Assembly (NCBI GenBank): GCA_964627445.1
Contig: CAZVJF010000008.1
Coordinates: 1-64,000 of the forward strand
Direction of reading: 5' to 3'
DNA: 64,000 nt
Source of the DNA: Luteibaculum sp964627445
GTDB lineage: Bacteria > Bacteroidota > Bacteroidia > Flavobacteriales_D > Luteibaculaceae
The notes beneath the pieces are model-generated. The model was not told the DNA's origin, made no database searches, and saw only the letters and a list, made by a program, of their open reading frames with translations. Both the position numbers and the translations under genes were made by a program. Each line of letters opens with the position of its first letter. Position 1 is the first letter of the stretch. This document shows positions 18,787-28,109 of the stretch, piece by piece.

Positions 18787-19548
18787 CTACACCTTCCCTG
18801 TCACTTTATAACTCGCATACCCAATCCACTCGTGGAGGAGCATTTCCCATTTTCCGAGGGCTTCTACCGAGGGGAGGATCAGGTACTCAAACTGCAATTT
18901 GGGTGGCCCGGCCCGGTGGTCTACGGGAAAAGGAAATACTTCCATGCCCGCCTTTTTAAAACACGCTACGGACCTTGGCATATGGAAGGCAGAGGTAATC
19001 AGTAGCCAACGCTCGGTGCTCCAACCTCTTTCTTGTATAATGGCTTGGGTGTTTACCGCATTTTGGTAGGTGTTTCTGGAGTTGGGGTCGTACACAAACT
19101 GTCCGGTATCCAGTTCTAATTTTTCCAGAAAGTCTTGCATAAAACGCGCTTCGGTATCTCCGGGCTTGTAAATGTTTCCAGATCCTCCCGTTAAAATTAC
19201 GGGGCTAACTCTATGTGCCCGGTGTACGTGGAGCATTTGCAAAAAGCGGTCGCCCGAGCCTTTAAATACCGAGCGTTGCGCACTGGGCATGTAAGAACTG
19301 TATCCACCCAAAAGAATAACCCCGTTGAGGTCATCGGGCAGCTCGGAAACCACTGCCGGAGGGGGTTCGTAAACGCGAAAAAGCAAATCCACCAGAAACT
19401 GGTTGGATACGAGGTAGGCGAAAACCAAGAGGCCCAGCCAGTAGCGCTTCTTGCCGCGTTTTTTCCAAACGCCATAGAGTACGCCAAAAAACACCCAAAG
19501 AATGGGTTTGATAAGGAAGTGGAGTACTTTGCTAGCAATAAAAAACAT
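18787..19548 (-). CDS. YdcF/ElyC family (DUF218) membrane protein
   Basis: Protein of 253 residues with two N-terminal transmembrane helices (about 5-55) and a DUF218 domain: GVILLGGY, VILTGGSG, SRNTYQNAVNT and LLITSAFHMPRS. Relatives such as SanA and ElyC act in envelope integrity and lipid-carrier metabolism; the reaction is not established. Its start overlaps the stop of the upstream transporter gene (TAATG), so the two are coupled. Confidence 0.9.
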   Translation of the reverse strand: MFFIASKVLHFLIKPILWVFFGVLYGVWKKRGKKRYWLGLLVFAYLVSNQFLVDLLFRVYEPPPAVVSELPDDLNGVILLGGYSSYMPSAQRSVFKGSGDRFLQMLHVHRAHRVSPVILTGGSGNIYKPGDTEARFMQDFLEKLELDTGQFVYDPNSRNTYQNAVNTQAIIQERGWSTERWLLITSAFHMPRSVACFKKAGMEVFPFPVDHRAGPPKLQFEYLILPSVEALGKWEMLLHEWIGYASYKVTGKV

Positions 19549-20411
19549 TAGTGGCTGCGCTTAAAGATCCATTTGTGTATGCCGCTATTGAGCAATACGG
19601 CTGCTAAAATCACAAAAATCCCCACAAAGTTAAAGAGCGACAAGGTTTCATCGAAAACCAGGTAGCCGATGGAAATGGCATAGATGGCACCCAAGTATTT
19701 AATGGGGGTAACCTTGTTGGTGGCATCGGAGTGCAGGGCTTTGGTCATATAAATTTGGGCTATTTGCGTGCCGCCACCTATGATGGCCAGGAAAAGCCAG
19801 TCCCACGCTTGTGGAGTTACCCACTCGTACAAACACCAGCAGGCCATAATGGGCGTTGCCACCATGGGAAAGTAGAGCACCACTTGCACGGGCGCATCGG
19901 TGTCTTTGCACTTGCGCACGGCATTGTATGCCAGGCCCGCAAAAAGGGCCGAGCAGACGCCAAGGCCCAGGTAAAACCAACTGAGATCTTCATCAAAGCC
20001 TTTAATAATCATAACTCCCACAATGGCCATAGCAAAGTAAATCCACTGGGCGTTTTTTACTTTTTCGTTGAGCAAGAAAATGGCAATTACGGCCGTAAAT
20101 AGGGGGCTGAGGTATTGGATGGATACGGCATTGGCCATGGAAATATTTTGCAGTGTAATAAAGAAGAGCGTAAGGGCAGTAACGCCTGCAAAACCGCGGA
20201 TAAGGAGCCACGGTCTGTTGTTGCCCAAAACCGAAAGCTTTTGTCTGCGAATGGCAATCAAACACAAACTAAGGGAAATGATGGAGCGGAAAAAGATAAG
20301 CTCGTGGGCTGGAATGTGGTGCAGGAACTTAACAAAGGTATTCACCAGAGCAAACATGGTGGTGCTCACCAACATAAAAACAGAGCCGCGTGCCTGGGCT
20401 GGAATTTGCAT
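19548..20411 (-). CDS. EamA/DMT family transporter
   Basis: Inner-membrane protein of 287 residues with ten predicted helices in two EamA repeats, the usual length and layout of drug/metabolite transporters. Recognisable features are the N-terminal VSTTMFALVNTFVKFLH helix, RSIISL at the first cytosolic loop, QYLSPLFTAVIAIFLLNEK at the end of repeat one and its counterpart PIKYLGAIYAISIGYLVFDE in repeat two. The substrate is unknown. It is coupled to the YdcF gene. Confidence 0.92.
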   Translation of the reverse strand: MQIPAQARGSVFMLVSTTMFALVNTFVKFLHHIPAHELIFFRSIISLSLCLIAIRRQKLSVLGNNRPWLLIRGFAGVTALTLFFITLQNISMANAVSIQYLSPLFTAVIAIFLLNEKVKNAQWIYFAMAIVGVMIIKGFDEDLSWFYLGLGVCSALFAGLAYNAVRKCKDTDAPVQVVLYFPMVATPIMACWCLYEWVTPQAWDWLFLAIIGGGTQIAQIYMTKALHSDATNKVTPIKYLGAIYAISIGYLVFDETLSLFNFVGIFVILAAVLLNSGIHKWIFKRSH

Positions 20412-20794
20412 GGGGGCAAAGGTACGTGCATTTTGTTGGGGTGTTTTACGGTTTTTCTCTTTCTGGAGGGAAGTCTGCTTATAGTTTTGATAGGAAATGC
20501 ACGGTGCTGAACCGAAGCTAAAGCCAGTGCTATGAGGAAATGCAATATATGAGCATAAGGAATAGCTATAAAAGCAGTGGTTTTTATTCTGCTTTCATAC
20601 TGTGGTGTTTAGGGTTCGTAGCGGGGATACGCGTACCGTAGTTTGTTGTAAAAAAGTAATATCTAGATTGTACTAAAATTTGTATGTTATCTATCGGAAG
20701 AAATCGTGATTTAGTAGAATAGGGTCTGCTAAAACTAGCTTATGAGAATAATTTCGAAAGCTTTTTTGGGTTGTGTAGACAGTCCAAATGAGAC
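20412..20794. other. Intergenic region upstream of first GAF-PAS gene
   Basis: AT-rich, 383 bases between divergent genes, so it should hold promoters in both directions. A near -7 match, TAAAATTTG (20674-20682), has one extra spacer base and no well-placed -33 element. I see no RNA gene or repeat. Confidence 0.4.
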
Positions 20795-21967
20795 ATGAAT
20801 TTAAGGAGTAGAAAAGCATTGGTAGAAATTAAAAATAGCAGTACAGCAAGAAAAGAGGAGTTAGCACGATATCAAATCTTAGATAGTGGTTTAGATCTAG
20901 AATTGGACGAGTTGTGTCGCCTTGCTGCCAACATTTGTAATACATCCATAGCTCTGGTGTCCTTGTTGGATGATGAGCAACAGTGGTTTATAGCTAAATA
21001 CGGTACAGACCTAACTTCAACCCCGATAGACATTTCCTTTTGTCGTCATGCATTAAAGACGCCCACAGAGCTCTTTATTGTTAAGGATGCAACTCAGGAA
21101 GAACGCTTTAAATCAAACCCTTTGGTATTGGGCAGTCCGCATATCAAATTTTATGCTGGAGCCTCACTAATAAGTCCAAATAAAGTGGCCATAGGCACCT
21201 TATGCGTTATTTCAAGCGAAGCAATGGATTTGGACGACAATCAAAAGGCTGCACTTAAAATATTGAGCCGGCGCATTATGCATCACATCGACTCGAGATC
21301 GACCATCAACGCGCAACAAAAAAGTTTGGAGGGTTTTGCAAGAAAACTTCAAAAGATTACCGACTATGCGCCCAGCATACTTTTTGAATACCGATTTGAT
21401 GATGACAACCAAATTGTAACCGAATTTATTTCGAAAGGAGTGGAGCTTATTACCCACGGAAAAATACCTGAGGGTGCGATTCATGATTTAACCTCTTTTT
21501 CCGAGTATCTCACAACCGAAGATTTTATGCAGCTCCTGGAGCGCGCCTACGAAGCAAATCATCTACAAGAACCCTGGTCATCTGTTTTTCCGGTCAACTT
21601 TTCAGATGGTACTCAACTTTGGTTCGAAATGAAGGCCAGCCCGGAGCCCGATGCAGGCGGATCCATTCATTGGTATGGGGCGGTGCATGATGTTACTGCA
21701 CAAGTAGAATATGAGAAAGTTTTAGAGGACATCGCTTTCGATATTTCTCATGTGCTTCGAAGGCCCGTAAGTACTACCTTGGGGTTGCTAGATTTAATAC
21801 AGGCGAGCTCGGAATTGGACCCAGAACAACTGCACTTTTATGCAGATAACGCACGAAAAGTGGCAGAAGAATTAGACACGTTTACTCGAAAACTTAATGA
21901 TGCTTATAGCGAGCGAAAGCGGAAAATTATAGGGTCTAAAGTGGCGAAGAAAAGAAGCTCCTTCTAG
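20795..21967 (+). CDS. GAF-PAS sensor with orphan histidine-kinase dimerisation domain (copy 1 of 4)
   Basis: Soluble protein of 390 residues. Order: GAF domain (about 25-170; RYQILDSG, VSLLDDEQQWF, FYAGASL, GTLCVIS), a PAS domain (about 185-310; ends WYGAVHDVT), then a two-helix segment like a HisKA/DHp domain (about 312-385) with a candidate phospho-histidine, His319, in DISHVLRRPV. The protein ends there: no HATPase N, G1 or G2 boxes follow. It could receive phosphate from another kinase, pair with one, or act as a phosphotransfer protein like Spo0B. It is the most divergent of four paralogues found up to 29.2 kb, together with the copy at 28110. Confidence 0.85.
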   Translation: MNLRSRKALVEIKNSSTARKEELARYQILDSGLDLELDELCRLAANICNTSIALVSLLDDEQQWFIAKYGTDLTSTPIDISFCRHALKTPTELFIVKDATQEERFKSNPLVLGSPHIKFYAGASLISPNKVAIGTLCVISSEAMDLDDNQKAALKILSRRIMHHIDSRSTINAQQKSLEGFARKLQKITDYAPSILFEYRFDDDNQIVTEFISKGVELITHGKIPEGAIHDLTSFSEYLTTEDFMQLLERAYEANHLQEPWSSVFPVNFSDGTQLWFEMKASPEPDAGGSIHWYGAVHDVTAQVEYEKVLEDIAFDISHVLRRPVSTTLGLLDLIQASSELDPEQLHFYADNARKVAEELDTFTRKLNDAYSERKRKIIGSKVAKKRSSF

Positions 21968-22076
21968 ATTCTTTTGGCTGGCTAGATCAAAAATAAAGAC
22001 CATACCAATATAAGGCCCGCGCCATGCATGGGTGTTAAGAAGCCAAGGCGAAGCTAGAAAAAGTCAAGTCCATTCG

Positions 22077-22280
22077 CTACTGAGCCAGGGTATCCTTCTT
22101 CTTTTTCCTGCGATCTCGGATGTATTCAAAGAGCATCATACTGCCACCAAATCCAAAGAAATACCACAGCGATTTGTAGATGTCGTGTGGGGTATCCGTA
22201 AGATAGTCAAAGCCTAGCATCCCAAGGGCTAGGAAGGCCCCGTAATAAACGCCTTTTAGAATTCGCTTTTTAACTGTCAT
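22077..22280 (-). CDS. Small membrane protein, unknown
   Basis: Protein of 67 residues with two hydrophobic segments (about 9-25 and 36-52), a DYLTDTPHDIYK loop between them and a very basic tail (RDRRKKKKD), so the C-terminus is probably cytosolic. The composition is that of a real two-helix membrane protein. It lies between copy 1 of the GAF-PAS genes and a TonB-dependent receptor, 44 bases before the end of the latter. I do not recognise the family. Confidence 0.6.
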   Translation of the reverse strand: MTVKKRILKGVYYGAFLALGMLGFDYLTDTPHDIYKSLWYFFGFGGSMMLFEYIRDRRKKKKDTLAQ

Positions 22281-22324
22281 TGTTTGACTTTTATCCAGCC
22301 AAAAGCTAAAAAAAAACTGGGATT

Positions 22325-24550
22325 CTAAAAAGTGTAACTCACCGCCAAATTTGCAGCCAGTGGCGTACCCGGTGTAAAGTGAAGTTCTTCCACAGGCTCG
22401 GTTTCGTTGCGCAATTGCGATTCGGTAGCAAACTGCGCTTCGTTCCAGTTGGTATCAAACAGGTTTTGAACAAAGACCTGTACCGCCCAGCTTTTTCTTT
22501 TGTAGCCAATGTTGGCATCAAAAACGGTGTAGCCCAAAGCTACAATGCTGTTGTCTTCATTGGCGGGACGGTCGGCTAAATGTCTAAAGCGCACATTGCC
22601 AAACCAGCCGCTGGGGTGTTGCACGGCCAATCCTCCCGTTGCGGTTACATTGGGCGCTAGTGGAATGTTGTTTTCCTCCTCGGGTGTGTTTAGGGCAAAA
22701 GCATCGGTAAGGGTAACATCTGCGTTGGCCGTTAACCAGGAGGTAAAGGCGTAGCGCGCACTCAGTTCTATACCCTGGCGTTGGGTTTCTCCGCTGGGCT
22801 CTACAATACCAGCATCGCCCACGTATACAAACTCTTGTTCTAAATACAGTTGCCATACGGCCGCATTTAAAAGCAGTTTGGAAGTGGGTTTCCATAATAT
22901 ACCTAGATCCGAGCCGTAGGAGGCCGGCAATACCGTTCTGCCGTTTTGTGCAACCACCACACGGGTGTCGTTGCTGTGAAACCCTTTCCCAGCCTTTAGA
23001 TACCACTGTACGTTGGGGTTGGCAGCATAAAAGAGGTTTATTTTAGGACTAACAATGGCTTTTTCTACGCTTTCAAAAGTGTAGGTTTTGGTAAGGGCAT
23101 CTTGGTACTCAAAGTTAAAGTAGTCTACCCGTACGGCTGGATTTAAGGTCCATTTTCCCCAGTGGAATTGCGCATCGGCAAAGGCACCGTAGTTGGTCTC
23201 ATAAATGTTCCCTTTTTGTAGGATGTTGAGTGTGGTACTGCGATTTAGCGTTTCCGATAATTCGTTGTCGTAGCTGTTGTCGCTGCGCAGGTTTACCCCC
23301 GCGCGCCATGTTCCATTCACCTTAGATCCAGAAAAATTTTGGGTAAGGGTAGAGGATACGCCAAAAATGTTGCGTCTTTCTTGCTGCTTTATTTGGTCGC
23401 CATTCACGGAGTCCTCAAGGAAAAAGGTGAAGTTGGAAAACAGGGTAAAATCGTAATAACTGTAGTAGGCTTGATTTACAATGCTGGTGTTGGCGTTGAT
23501 GCGTTTGTGGTGCTCCAGGTTGATGTTCGTGCGCGCGGTATTTCCGCCTTCGGTATCATCAATAGCTCCAAACCTAGAGATGCTGCCGTTGTCCACTGCA
23601 CGCTGTGGTATTTGCCCCGAGGCATTCCACTGGCTGGTAAAGGTGGAAAAGCTGGCCTCCAGGCGGTTGCTGCTGTTGAGTAAACCACTGTATTTGGCAA
23701 AGATGTTGGTTCGAGAAAGGTTTTGGGGGCTTTCAAAAGGGCCGTCGTAGCCGTAAAACTCGGTGGCGATGTAAGCGCTTTGACCGTTTTTATTAAAAAC
23801 GTCTACCATGCTTAGCAGGCGTTTGTGACCAAATTGGCCTACTTCTGTTTTTACCAAACTTTGTTCCAGGCGGTCTTTGGTTTGCACATCTACATAGCCT
23901 GCCGTGGCAAAATTGCCTTTGTCGCCATAGTACGCGCCTTTTCCAAAATCTATTTTCTCTATGCTTTCTGGAATGATGAAATGCATGTCGGCATAGCCCT
24001 GGCCATGGGCATGCGATACCATGTTTATGGGCATGCCATCGGCTGTAAGTTGGATATCGGTACCGTGGTCTAGATCAAAGCCACGCAAGAAAATCTGCTC
24101 TGCTTTACCGCCTCCTGCGTGCTGGCCAATAAACAAGCCAGGAACCAGGCGCAGTACTTCTTGCGAATTGGTTACGGGGTTGGTAGCCAAATTAAAATCG
24201 GCAACGGCATTTAATGCATCCAACTTCTGGGCAATGACCACTTCGCTGATATCAAAGGATTGCTCTTGCAGCGTAATAGTAAGTGGGGCATCTAGCGAGA
24301 TTACGGGTACGCTTTGGGTTTTATAACCCAGGTGAGAAATGCGCAGGGTGTCGTTTACTTGTGCTTGATTTATAGCGAAAGAGCCGTCTTTTTTGGTGTG
24401 TACATGTTGGTCGAGACCTACACTGTACACGTAGGCATTTTCTACAGGGTGCTGGTTGTTGTCGATAACGCGTCCGCTAAGGCTCTGGGCGCTAAGGGTA
24501 ACACTCAGGGTGGTAAACAGGGCAAAAAGGCCAACTAGGCAAGTCTTCAT
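22325..24550 (-). CDS. TonB-dependent outer membrane receptor
   Basis: Outer-membrane protein of 741 residues: signal peptide (ends LSAQ), an N-terminal carboxypeptidase-regulatory-like beta domain (about 22-100; SGRVIDNNQHPVENAYV), a plug domain (about 115-220; PVTNSQEVLRLVPGLFIGQHAGGGKAEQIFLRG is split across strands) and a 22-strand barrel ending in SYTF. It imports a bound ligand using TonB energy. No SusD gene follows, so this is not a polysaccharide-utilisation pair. Ligand is unknown; iron or another metal complex is the default guess. Confidence 0.93.
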   Translation of the reverse strand: MKTCLVGLFALFTTLSVTLSAQSLSGRVIDNNQHPVENAYVYSVGLDQHVHTKKDGSFAINQAQVNDTLRISHLGYKTQSVPVISLDAPLTITLQEQSFDISEVVIAQKLDALNAVADFNLATNPVTNSQEVLRLVPGLFIGQHAGGGKAEQIFLRGFDLDHGTDIQLTADGMPINMVSHAHGQGYADMHFIIPESIEKIDFGKGAYYGDKGNFATAGYVDVQTKDRLEQSLVKTEVGQFGHKRLLSMVDVFNKNGQSAYIATEFYGYDGPFESPQNLSRTNIFAKYSGLLNSSNRLEASFSTFTSQWNASGQIPQRAVDNGSISRFGAIDDTEGGNTARTNINLEHHKRINANTSIVNQAYYSYYDFTLFSNFTFFLEDSVNGDQIKQQERRNIFGVSSTLTQNFSGSKVNGTWRAGVNLRSDNSYDNELSETLNRSTTLNILQKGNIYETNYGAFADAQFHWGKWTLNPAVRVDYFNFEYQDALTKTYTFESVEKAIVSPKINLFYAANPNVQWYLKAGKGFHSNDTRVVVAQNGRTVLPASYGSDLGILWKPTSKLLLNAAVWQLYLEQEFVYVGDAGIVEPSGETQRQGIELSARYAFTSWLTANADVTLTDAFALNTPEEENNIPLAPNVTATGGLAVQHPSGWFGNVRFRHLADRPANEDNSIVALGYTVFDANIGYKRKSWAVQVFVQNLFDTNWNEAQFATESQLRNETEPVEELHFTPGTPLAANLAVSYTF

Positions 24551-24892
24551 CTGATGCTGGTAATGGAATAGCGGGCAAAACTAAGACTGCAGACGTAGAT
24601 TTAAGTTAACCCTGCAATAAATTTTTATTCGGCAGAATCCAGGGTTGTGTTAAAAAATAGATAGAAACGCTTAATTGGTAAAGAAATAAATACAAGATTT
24701 CCTAAAACATAACGAAACACTAGTCTTGAATTGTTAAATGCGTTTTATAGCCTAAAGACGGTAGTTCGTAGAATTTATTCTACCTCCCCAATACAGTCCA
24801 CATACTTTTACCGCTACTATTAGCCTAACCTAGTTCTAGGTGACTTGGATCTCCAATCCCTCCTTAGAATAGTGCCATACACAGGATCGACT
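24551..24892. other. Divergent intergenic region before GAF-PAS copy 2
   Basis: This 342-base stretch separates the TonB-dependent receptor from GAF-PAS copy 2. It contains the receptor's -7 candidate and an imperfect hairpin GTAGAAT-tt-ATTCTAC (about 24769-24784). A TTG-initiated extension of copy 2 from 24845 is possible but less likely than the ATG at 24893. Confidence 0.4.
24576..24583 (-). promoter_or_regulatory. Candidate -7 box for the TonB-dependent receptor
   Basis: On the minus strand this reads TAGTTTTG, an exact TAnnTTTG match, 25 bases before the receptor start codon. Confidence 0.45.
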
Positions 24893-26068
24893 ATGTTATC
24901 AAGAAAATTAGAGCGCGAGCGACTACGTCAACTGGAGTTGCTTCGTATCATGGATACCCCTCAAGATCCGATCTTAGATGAGCTTTGCCATGCCGCTGCA
25001 CTTTTTTGTGAAACTCCCACTGCCGTGGTCTCCCTATTGGATGGGAAGCGGCAATGGTTTAAAGCCCGGTATGGTACCCATATGGTAGAAACACCCCAGT
25101 CTATCTCTTTTTGCCAGTACACGTTAAGTAATCCCGACAGTGTTTTGGAGATACCCAATGCCTTAGAAGATGAGCGGGTAAAAGATTCGCCTTTAGTAAC
25201 GGGCGAAACCGCCATACGCTTTTACGCTGGTGCTCCTTTGGTTACAGACAACAATTATGTGATGGGCACCCTTTGTGTAATTTCCACCAAACCACACCGA
25301 CTTACAGAAAATCAAAAAGAGGGGCTACAGCTTTTGGCCAAAAAGGTTATGCGTCATATTGATGCACAAAACCTGCTCGCAGACCAGCAACAAAAGCTGG
25401 AGGCCTTGCGCAAGCAAATACCTAAGGACTCGGATAAGTTACCTGCAGCGTTTATTGAGTTTCATATGGATGCAAAGCGCAACATTCACTTTGACCATAT
25501 TTCCCATGGTATTTCCAAATTAATGCCAGGGTTTGATCGTGAATTTCTACTGGGCAACTTTCGTCAGGTGATGGGTTACATCCACCCTGAGGATTACCCT
25601 AAATTAATCAAGGCAGTTTTTCAGGCGTACAATAATCAGGAACCCTGGGAATTGGAGTACCGTGTTTTATTGCTCAGTGGGGTTACCTCTTGGCAAAAAG
25701 TGTTTGTGAAGCCACAGAAATCGGATAATGGTGTTGTACACATGTACGGAGAAATCTATGAGATTAGCGAAAGCAAGCGCTATGAAAGGCTGTTAGAAGA
25801 AATCACCTTCGATATTTCGCACGTGTTGCGCAGACCAGTTACCACGCTTATTGGACTCATGAATTTGATAGAAGCCTCGGAAGACGTAAACCCAGAACAG
25901 TTGCGGTTTTTTGCTAAGAATACCCGAGCTGTTGCCGAAGAATTAGACACCTTTACCCGGCAATTGGCGACCTTGTATACAAGCAAATTAGATGAGAACT
26001 TACCGGAGCACATTAAAAATAACTTGTCAACCTTAAACATTAAGGATATTCGGAGGTTTAAGTCCTAA
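24893..26068 (+). CDS. GAF-PAS sensor with orphan histidine-kinase dimerisation domain (copy 2 of 4)
   Basis: Soluble protein of 391 residues from the ATG at 24893; this start gives the same length and alignment as copy 3. Domains: GAF (about 5-150; LRIMDTPQDP, VSLLDGKRQWFKARYG, FYAGAPL, GTLCVIS), PAS (about 175-305; YIHPEDYPKL, MYGEIYEIS), and a DHp-like helix pair (about 307-375) with His310 in DISHVLRRPV and a second helix AKNTRAVAEELDTFTRQL. There is no ATPase domain. It is very close to copy 3, with the peptide gene between them. A phosphotransfer or scaffold role is inferred only. Confidence 0.85.
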   Translation: MLSRKLERERLRQLELLRIMDTPQDPILDELCHAAALFCETPTAVVSLLDGKRQWFKARYGTHMVETPQSISFCQYTLSNPDSVLEIPNALEDERVKDSPLVTGETAIRFYAGAPLVTDNNYVMGTLCVISTKPHRLTENQKEGLQLLAKKVMRHIDAQNLLADQQQKLEALRKQIPKDSDKLPAAFIEFHMDAKRNIHFDHISHGISKLMPGFDREFLLGNFRQVMGYIHPEDYPKLIKAVFQAYNNQEPWELEYRVLLLSGVTSWQKVFVKPQKSDNGVVHMYGEIYEISESKRYERLLEEITFDISHVLRRPVTTLIGLMNLIEASEDVNPEQLRFFAKNTRAVAEELDTFTRQLATLYTSKLDENLPEHIKNNLSTLNIKDIRRFKS

Positions 26069-26222
26069 TTCTAGATCGAGCCTCATATAGTTCATTCTAA
26101 GCGTGCATTTTAACGTGCTTTCCCTTTAGTAGGAATACAATTTACTTTCCTTATAAAAACTCCACGGCTGTAAATTATGGTTATGACCGTTTACATTGCA
26201 GGTAAAACAAAACCATATCACC

Positions 26223-26390
26223 ATGAAGAAGATGAAGATTACCGATCTCGAAGTAAAGAGCTTTGTAACCGCAGTAAATGCTAATGACGCCCAGCAGTTG
26301 CGAGGTGCCGGTACCGGGATAATTTGCAACCTAAGCCAGGTGGATGCTTGTGTAACGGCTCAAATATGCGACCGTTTACCATTGGAGTAG
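26223..26390 (+). CDS. Orphan class I lanthipeptide (pinensin-like) precursor peptide
   Basis: Small protein of 55 residues starting at the ATG at 26223. The leader begins MKKMKITDLEVKSFVT, which matches my memory of the pinensin-type lanthipeptide leader of Bacteroidota (K-x-x-L-x-V-x-SFVT), and ends in LRGAG near residue 30, close to a GG cleavage site. The 25-residue core has three Cys, each preceded by a dehydratable residue: Thr31-Cys35, Ser38-Cys43, Thr45-Cys49. That pattern suits three (methyl)lanthionine rings. No LanB, LanC, protease or exporter gene is in the window, so modification would need enzymes elsewhere. A strong terminator follows 27 bases after the stop. Confidence 0.8.
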   Translation: MKKMKITDLEVKSFVTAVNANDAQQLRGAGTGIICNLSQVDACVTAQICDRLPLE

Positions 26391-26417
26391 TATTGCTTTA
26401 CAAACCTATTCAAGCCA

Positions 26418-26448
26418 GAGGCTGCGGAAACCGCAGCCTCTTTTTTTT
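26418..26448 (+). terminator. Strong intrinsic terminator after the lanthipeptide-like gene
   Basis: A perfect 10-base-pair stem, GAGGCTGCGG/CCGCAGCCTC, with an AAA loop is followed by eight T. It makes the peptide gene its own short transcription unit and separates it from GAF-PAS copy 3. Confidence 0.93.
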
Positions 26449-26643
26449 GCCGTGAAGCGTACAAGATTGTCAATGTATGGATGAACTTAAAAGTGGAATT
26501 GGTGGTGATTAATGTGGCGCTCGTAGAATAATAGAGTCGATCGGTTAGAAGGAAGCTATCTTTAAGTAAATATTTGCTGGATAGATGCTTCTTGGCGATT
26601 GTCGCTCTCAGTGCTTTTCCAGCCGTACTCATCTAAATTACCC

Positions 26644-27819
26644 ATGGTAGCAACACATAGTGAACAGGAGCGGCTTAAAGCACTGGAGCAACTCCGTATA
26701 ATGGATACCCAACCCGATCCCGTACTGGATGAACTTTGTGAAATGGCCTCCCTGTTTTGCGATTGCCCTATTGCTACGGTGTCCCTGTTAGACGGTAAGC
26801 GGCAGTGGTTTAAAGCAAAGCACGGCACGAGTCTTACCGAGCTGCCGCAATCCCTCTCGTTTTGCCAGTACATCATAGAAACCCCTCAGGAGGTATTGGT
26901 GATACCCAATACTTTGGAAGATGAGCGAACTCGGTTTTCACCCCTAGTTACCACAGCTCCAAGACTGCGATTTTATGCGGGAGCTCCGATTTTGGCCAAA
27001 AACAATCAAGTGGTGGGCTCTTTATGTGTGTTGGCCATGGAACCTAAAACCTTTTCGGAGGCCCAAAAGGAGGCACTTAAAAAGTTGGCGCGAAAGGTGA
27101 TGCACCACATAGAGTCGCAAAACCTAATAGCAAATCAAAAAGAAGCACTTGAAGCGGTGCACCTAAAACTTAAGAAAGGAATGCAGTCAGAAGACACCGT
27201 GGCTATTACCTTTCATATGGATGCGGAACGCAGTATCCGCTTCGATGAAATTACCCCCAATATTTCGCAGCTCATGCCGGGAGGAAATAGAGAAGATTTT
27301 CTAGAAAACGTACGATCGATAGCTAATTTTATCCACCCCGAAGATTACCCCTTAATTATTAAAAATGCCTTTTCGGCTTATGGAAGTAGAGAACCATGGA
27401 GCCTAGAATACCGGGTGCTGGCTCCCAATGGCAAAACATCCTGGCACCGAGTAGCTATAGATCGCATTGAAGAAAAAGCAGGCGGTGTGTACATGCATGG
27501 ATATATTAAAGATATCTCGGACTACAAGAAGTATGAAAAACTGCTAGATGAAATCTCTTTCGATATATCCCACGTTTTGCGCAGGCCTGTTACCACGCTT
27601 ATTGGGTTAATGAACCTCATAGAAACTACCGATGATGCCGATGTGGAGCAGCTGCGGTTTTTTGCAAAAAACACCCGTGCCATTGCCGAGGAGTTAGATA
27701 CCTATACCCGGCAACTGGCATCTTTGTATTCTGGAAAGAAAAAGCAGAATGCTACAACGCCTTCCTCCGAGGTTCAATTGAGCCAAGGTCTGAGTATCGC
27801 GAGTCTACGGGCGCAGTAG
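26644..27819 (+). CDS. GAF-PAS sensor with orphan histidine-kinase dimerisation domain (copy 3 of 4)
   Basis: Soluble protein of 391 residues from the ATG at 26644 (a TTG at 26599 would add 15 residues of no domain). It aligns along its whole length with copy 2, including His310 in DISHVLRRPV and LIGLMNLIE. GAF about 5-150 (LRIMDTQPDP, DGKRQWFKAKHG), PAS about 175-305 (FIHPEDYP, MHGYIKDIS), DHp-like 307-375, then a short Ser/Gln-rich tail. No ATP-binding domain follows. Copies 2 and 3 look like the most recent duplication. Confidence 0.85.
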   Translation: MVATHSEQERLKALEQLRIMDTQPDPVLDELCEMASLFCDCPIATVSLLDGKRQWFKAKHGTSLTELPQSLSFCQYIIETPQEVLVIPNTLEDERTRFSPLVTTAPRLRFYAGAPILAKNNQVVGSLCVLAMEPKTFSEAQKEALKKLARKVMHHIESQNLIANQKEALEAVHLKLKKGMQSEDTVAITFHMDAERSIRFDEITPNISQLMPGGNREDFLENVRSIANFIHPEDYPLIIKNAFSAYGSREPWSLEYRVLAPNGKTSWHRVAIDRIEEKAGGVYMHGYIKDISDYKKYEKLLDEISFDISHVLRRPVTTLIGLMNLIETTDDADVEQLRFFAKNTRAIAEELDTYTRQLASLYSGKKKQNATTPSSEVQLSQGLSIASLRAQ

Positions 27820-28109
27820 ATCCCCATACTGGTAAGTTTAAACGGATGGCGACCATTTTTTAAGGTAGTCTGTGAGCCTGCTGTTGTTTTTTGGATATGT
27901 ACTATTATCTGTAGAGTTTTAATGAAAATAGCGTGTAGCACACTGCTCTTTTTTTATCGGAAAAAACAGAAGCTAACAGAGAAATTGGATTCGTTGGTGG
28001 AAATAAAATAACGCTTCATAGCGCTAAGTGTAACCTTGTGTAGAAAGTCTGGTGATGCACTGGAACTAAGCTAATAAATCCAAGTTAGTTGAACCGTAAT
28101 ACAAGGTTT

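Noticed and set aside
21970..22310. Inverted 11-base repeat CTTTTGGCTGG / CCAGCCAAAAG flanking the 67-residue gene, considered as an IS end pair
   Set aside because: No transposase, no target duplication; the distance and short length fit chance or weak terminators.
27922..28011. A 29-codon frame upstream of GAF-PAS copy 4 as a second peptide precursor
   Set aside because: No leader similarity to the 26223 peptide, one Cys only, and no terminator after it.
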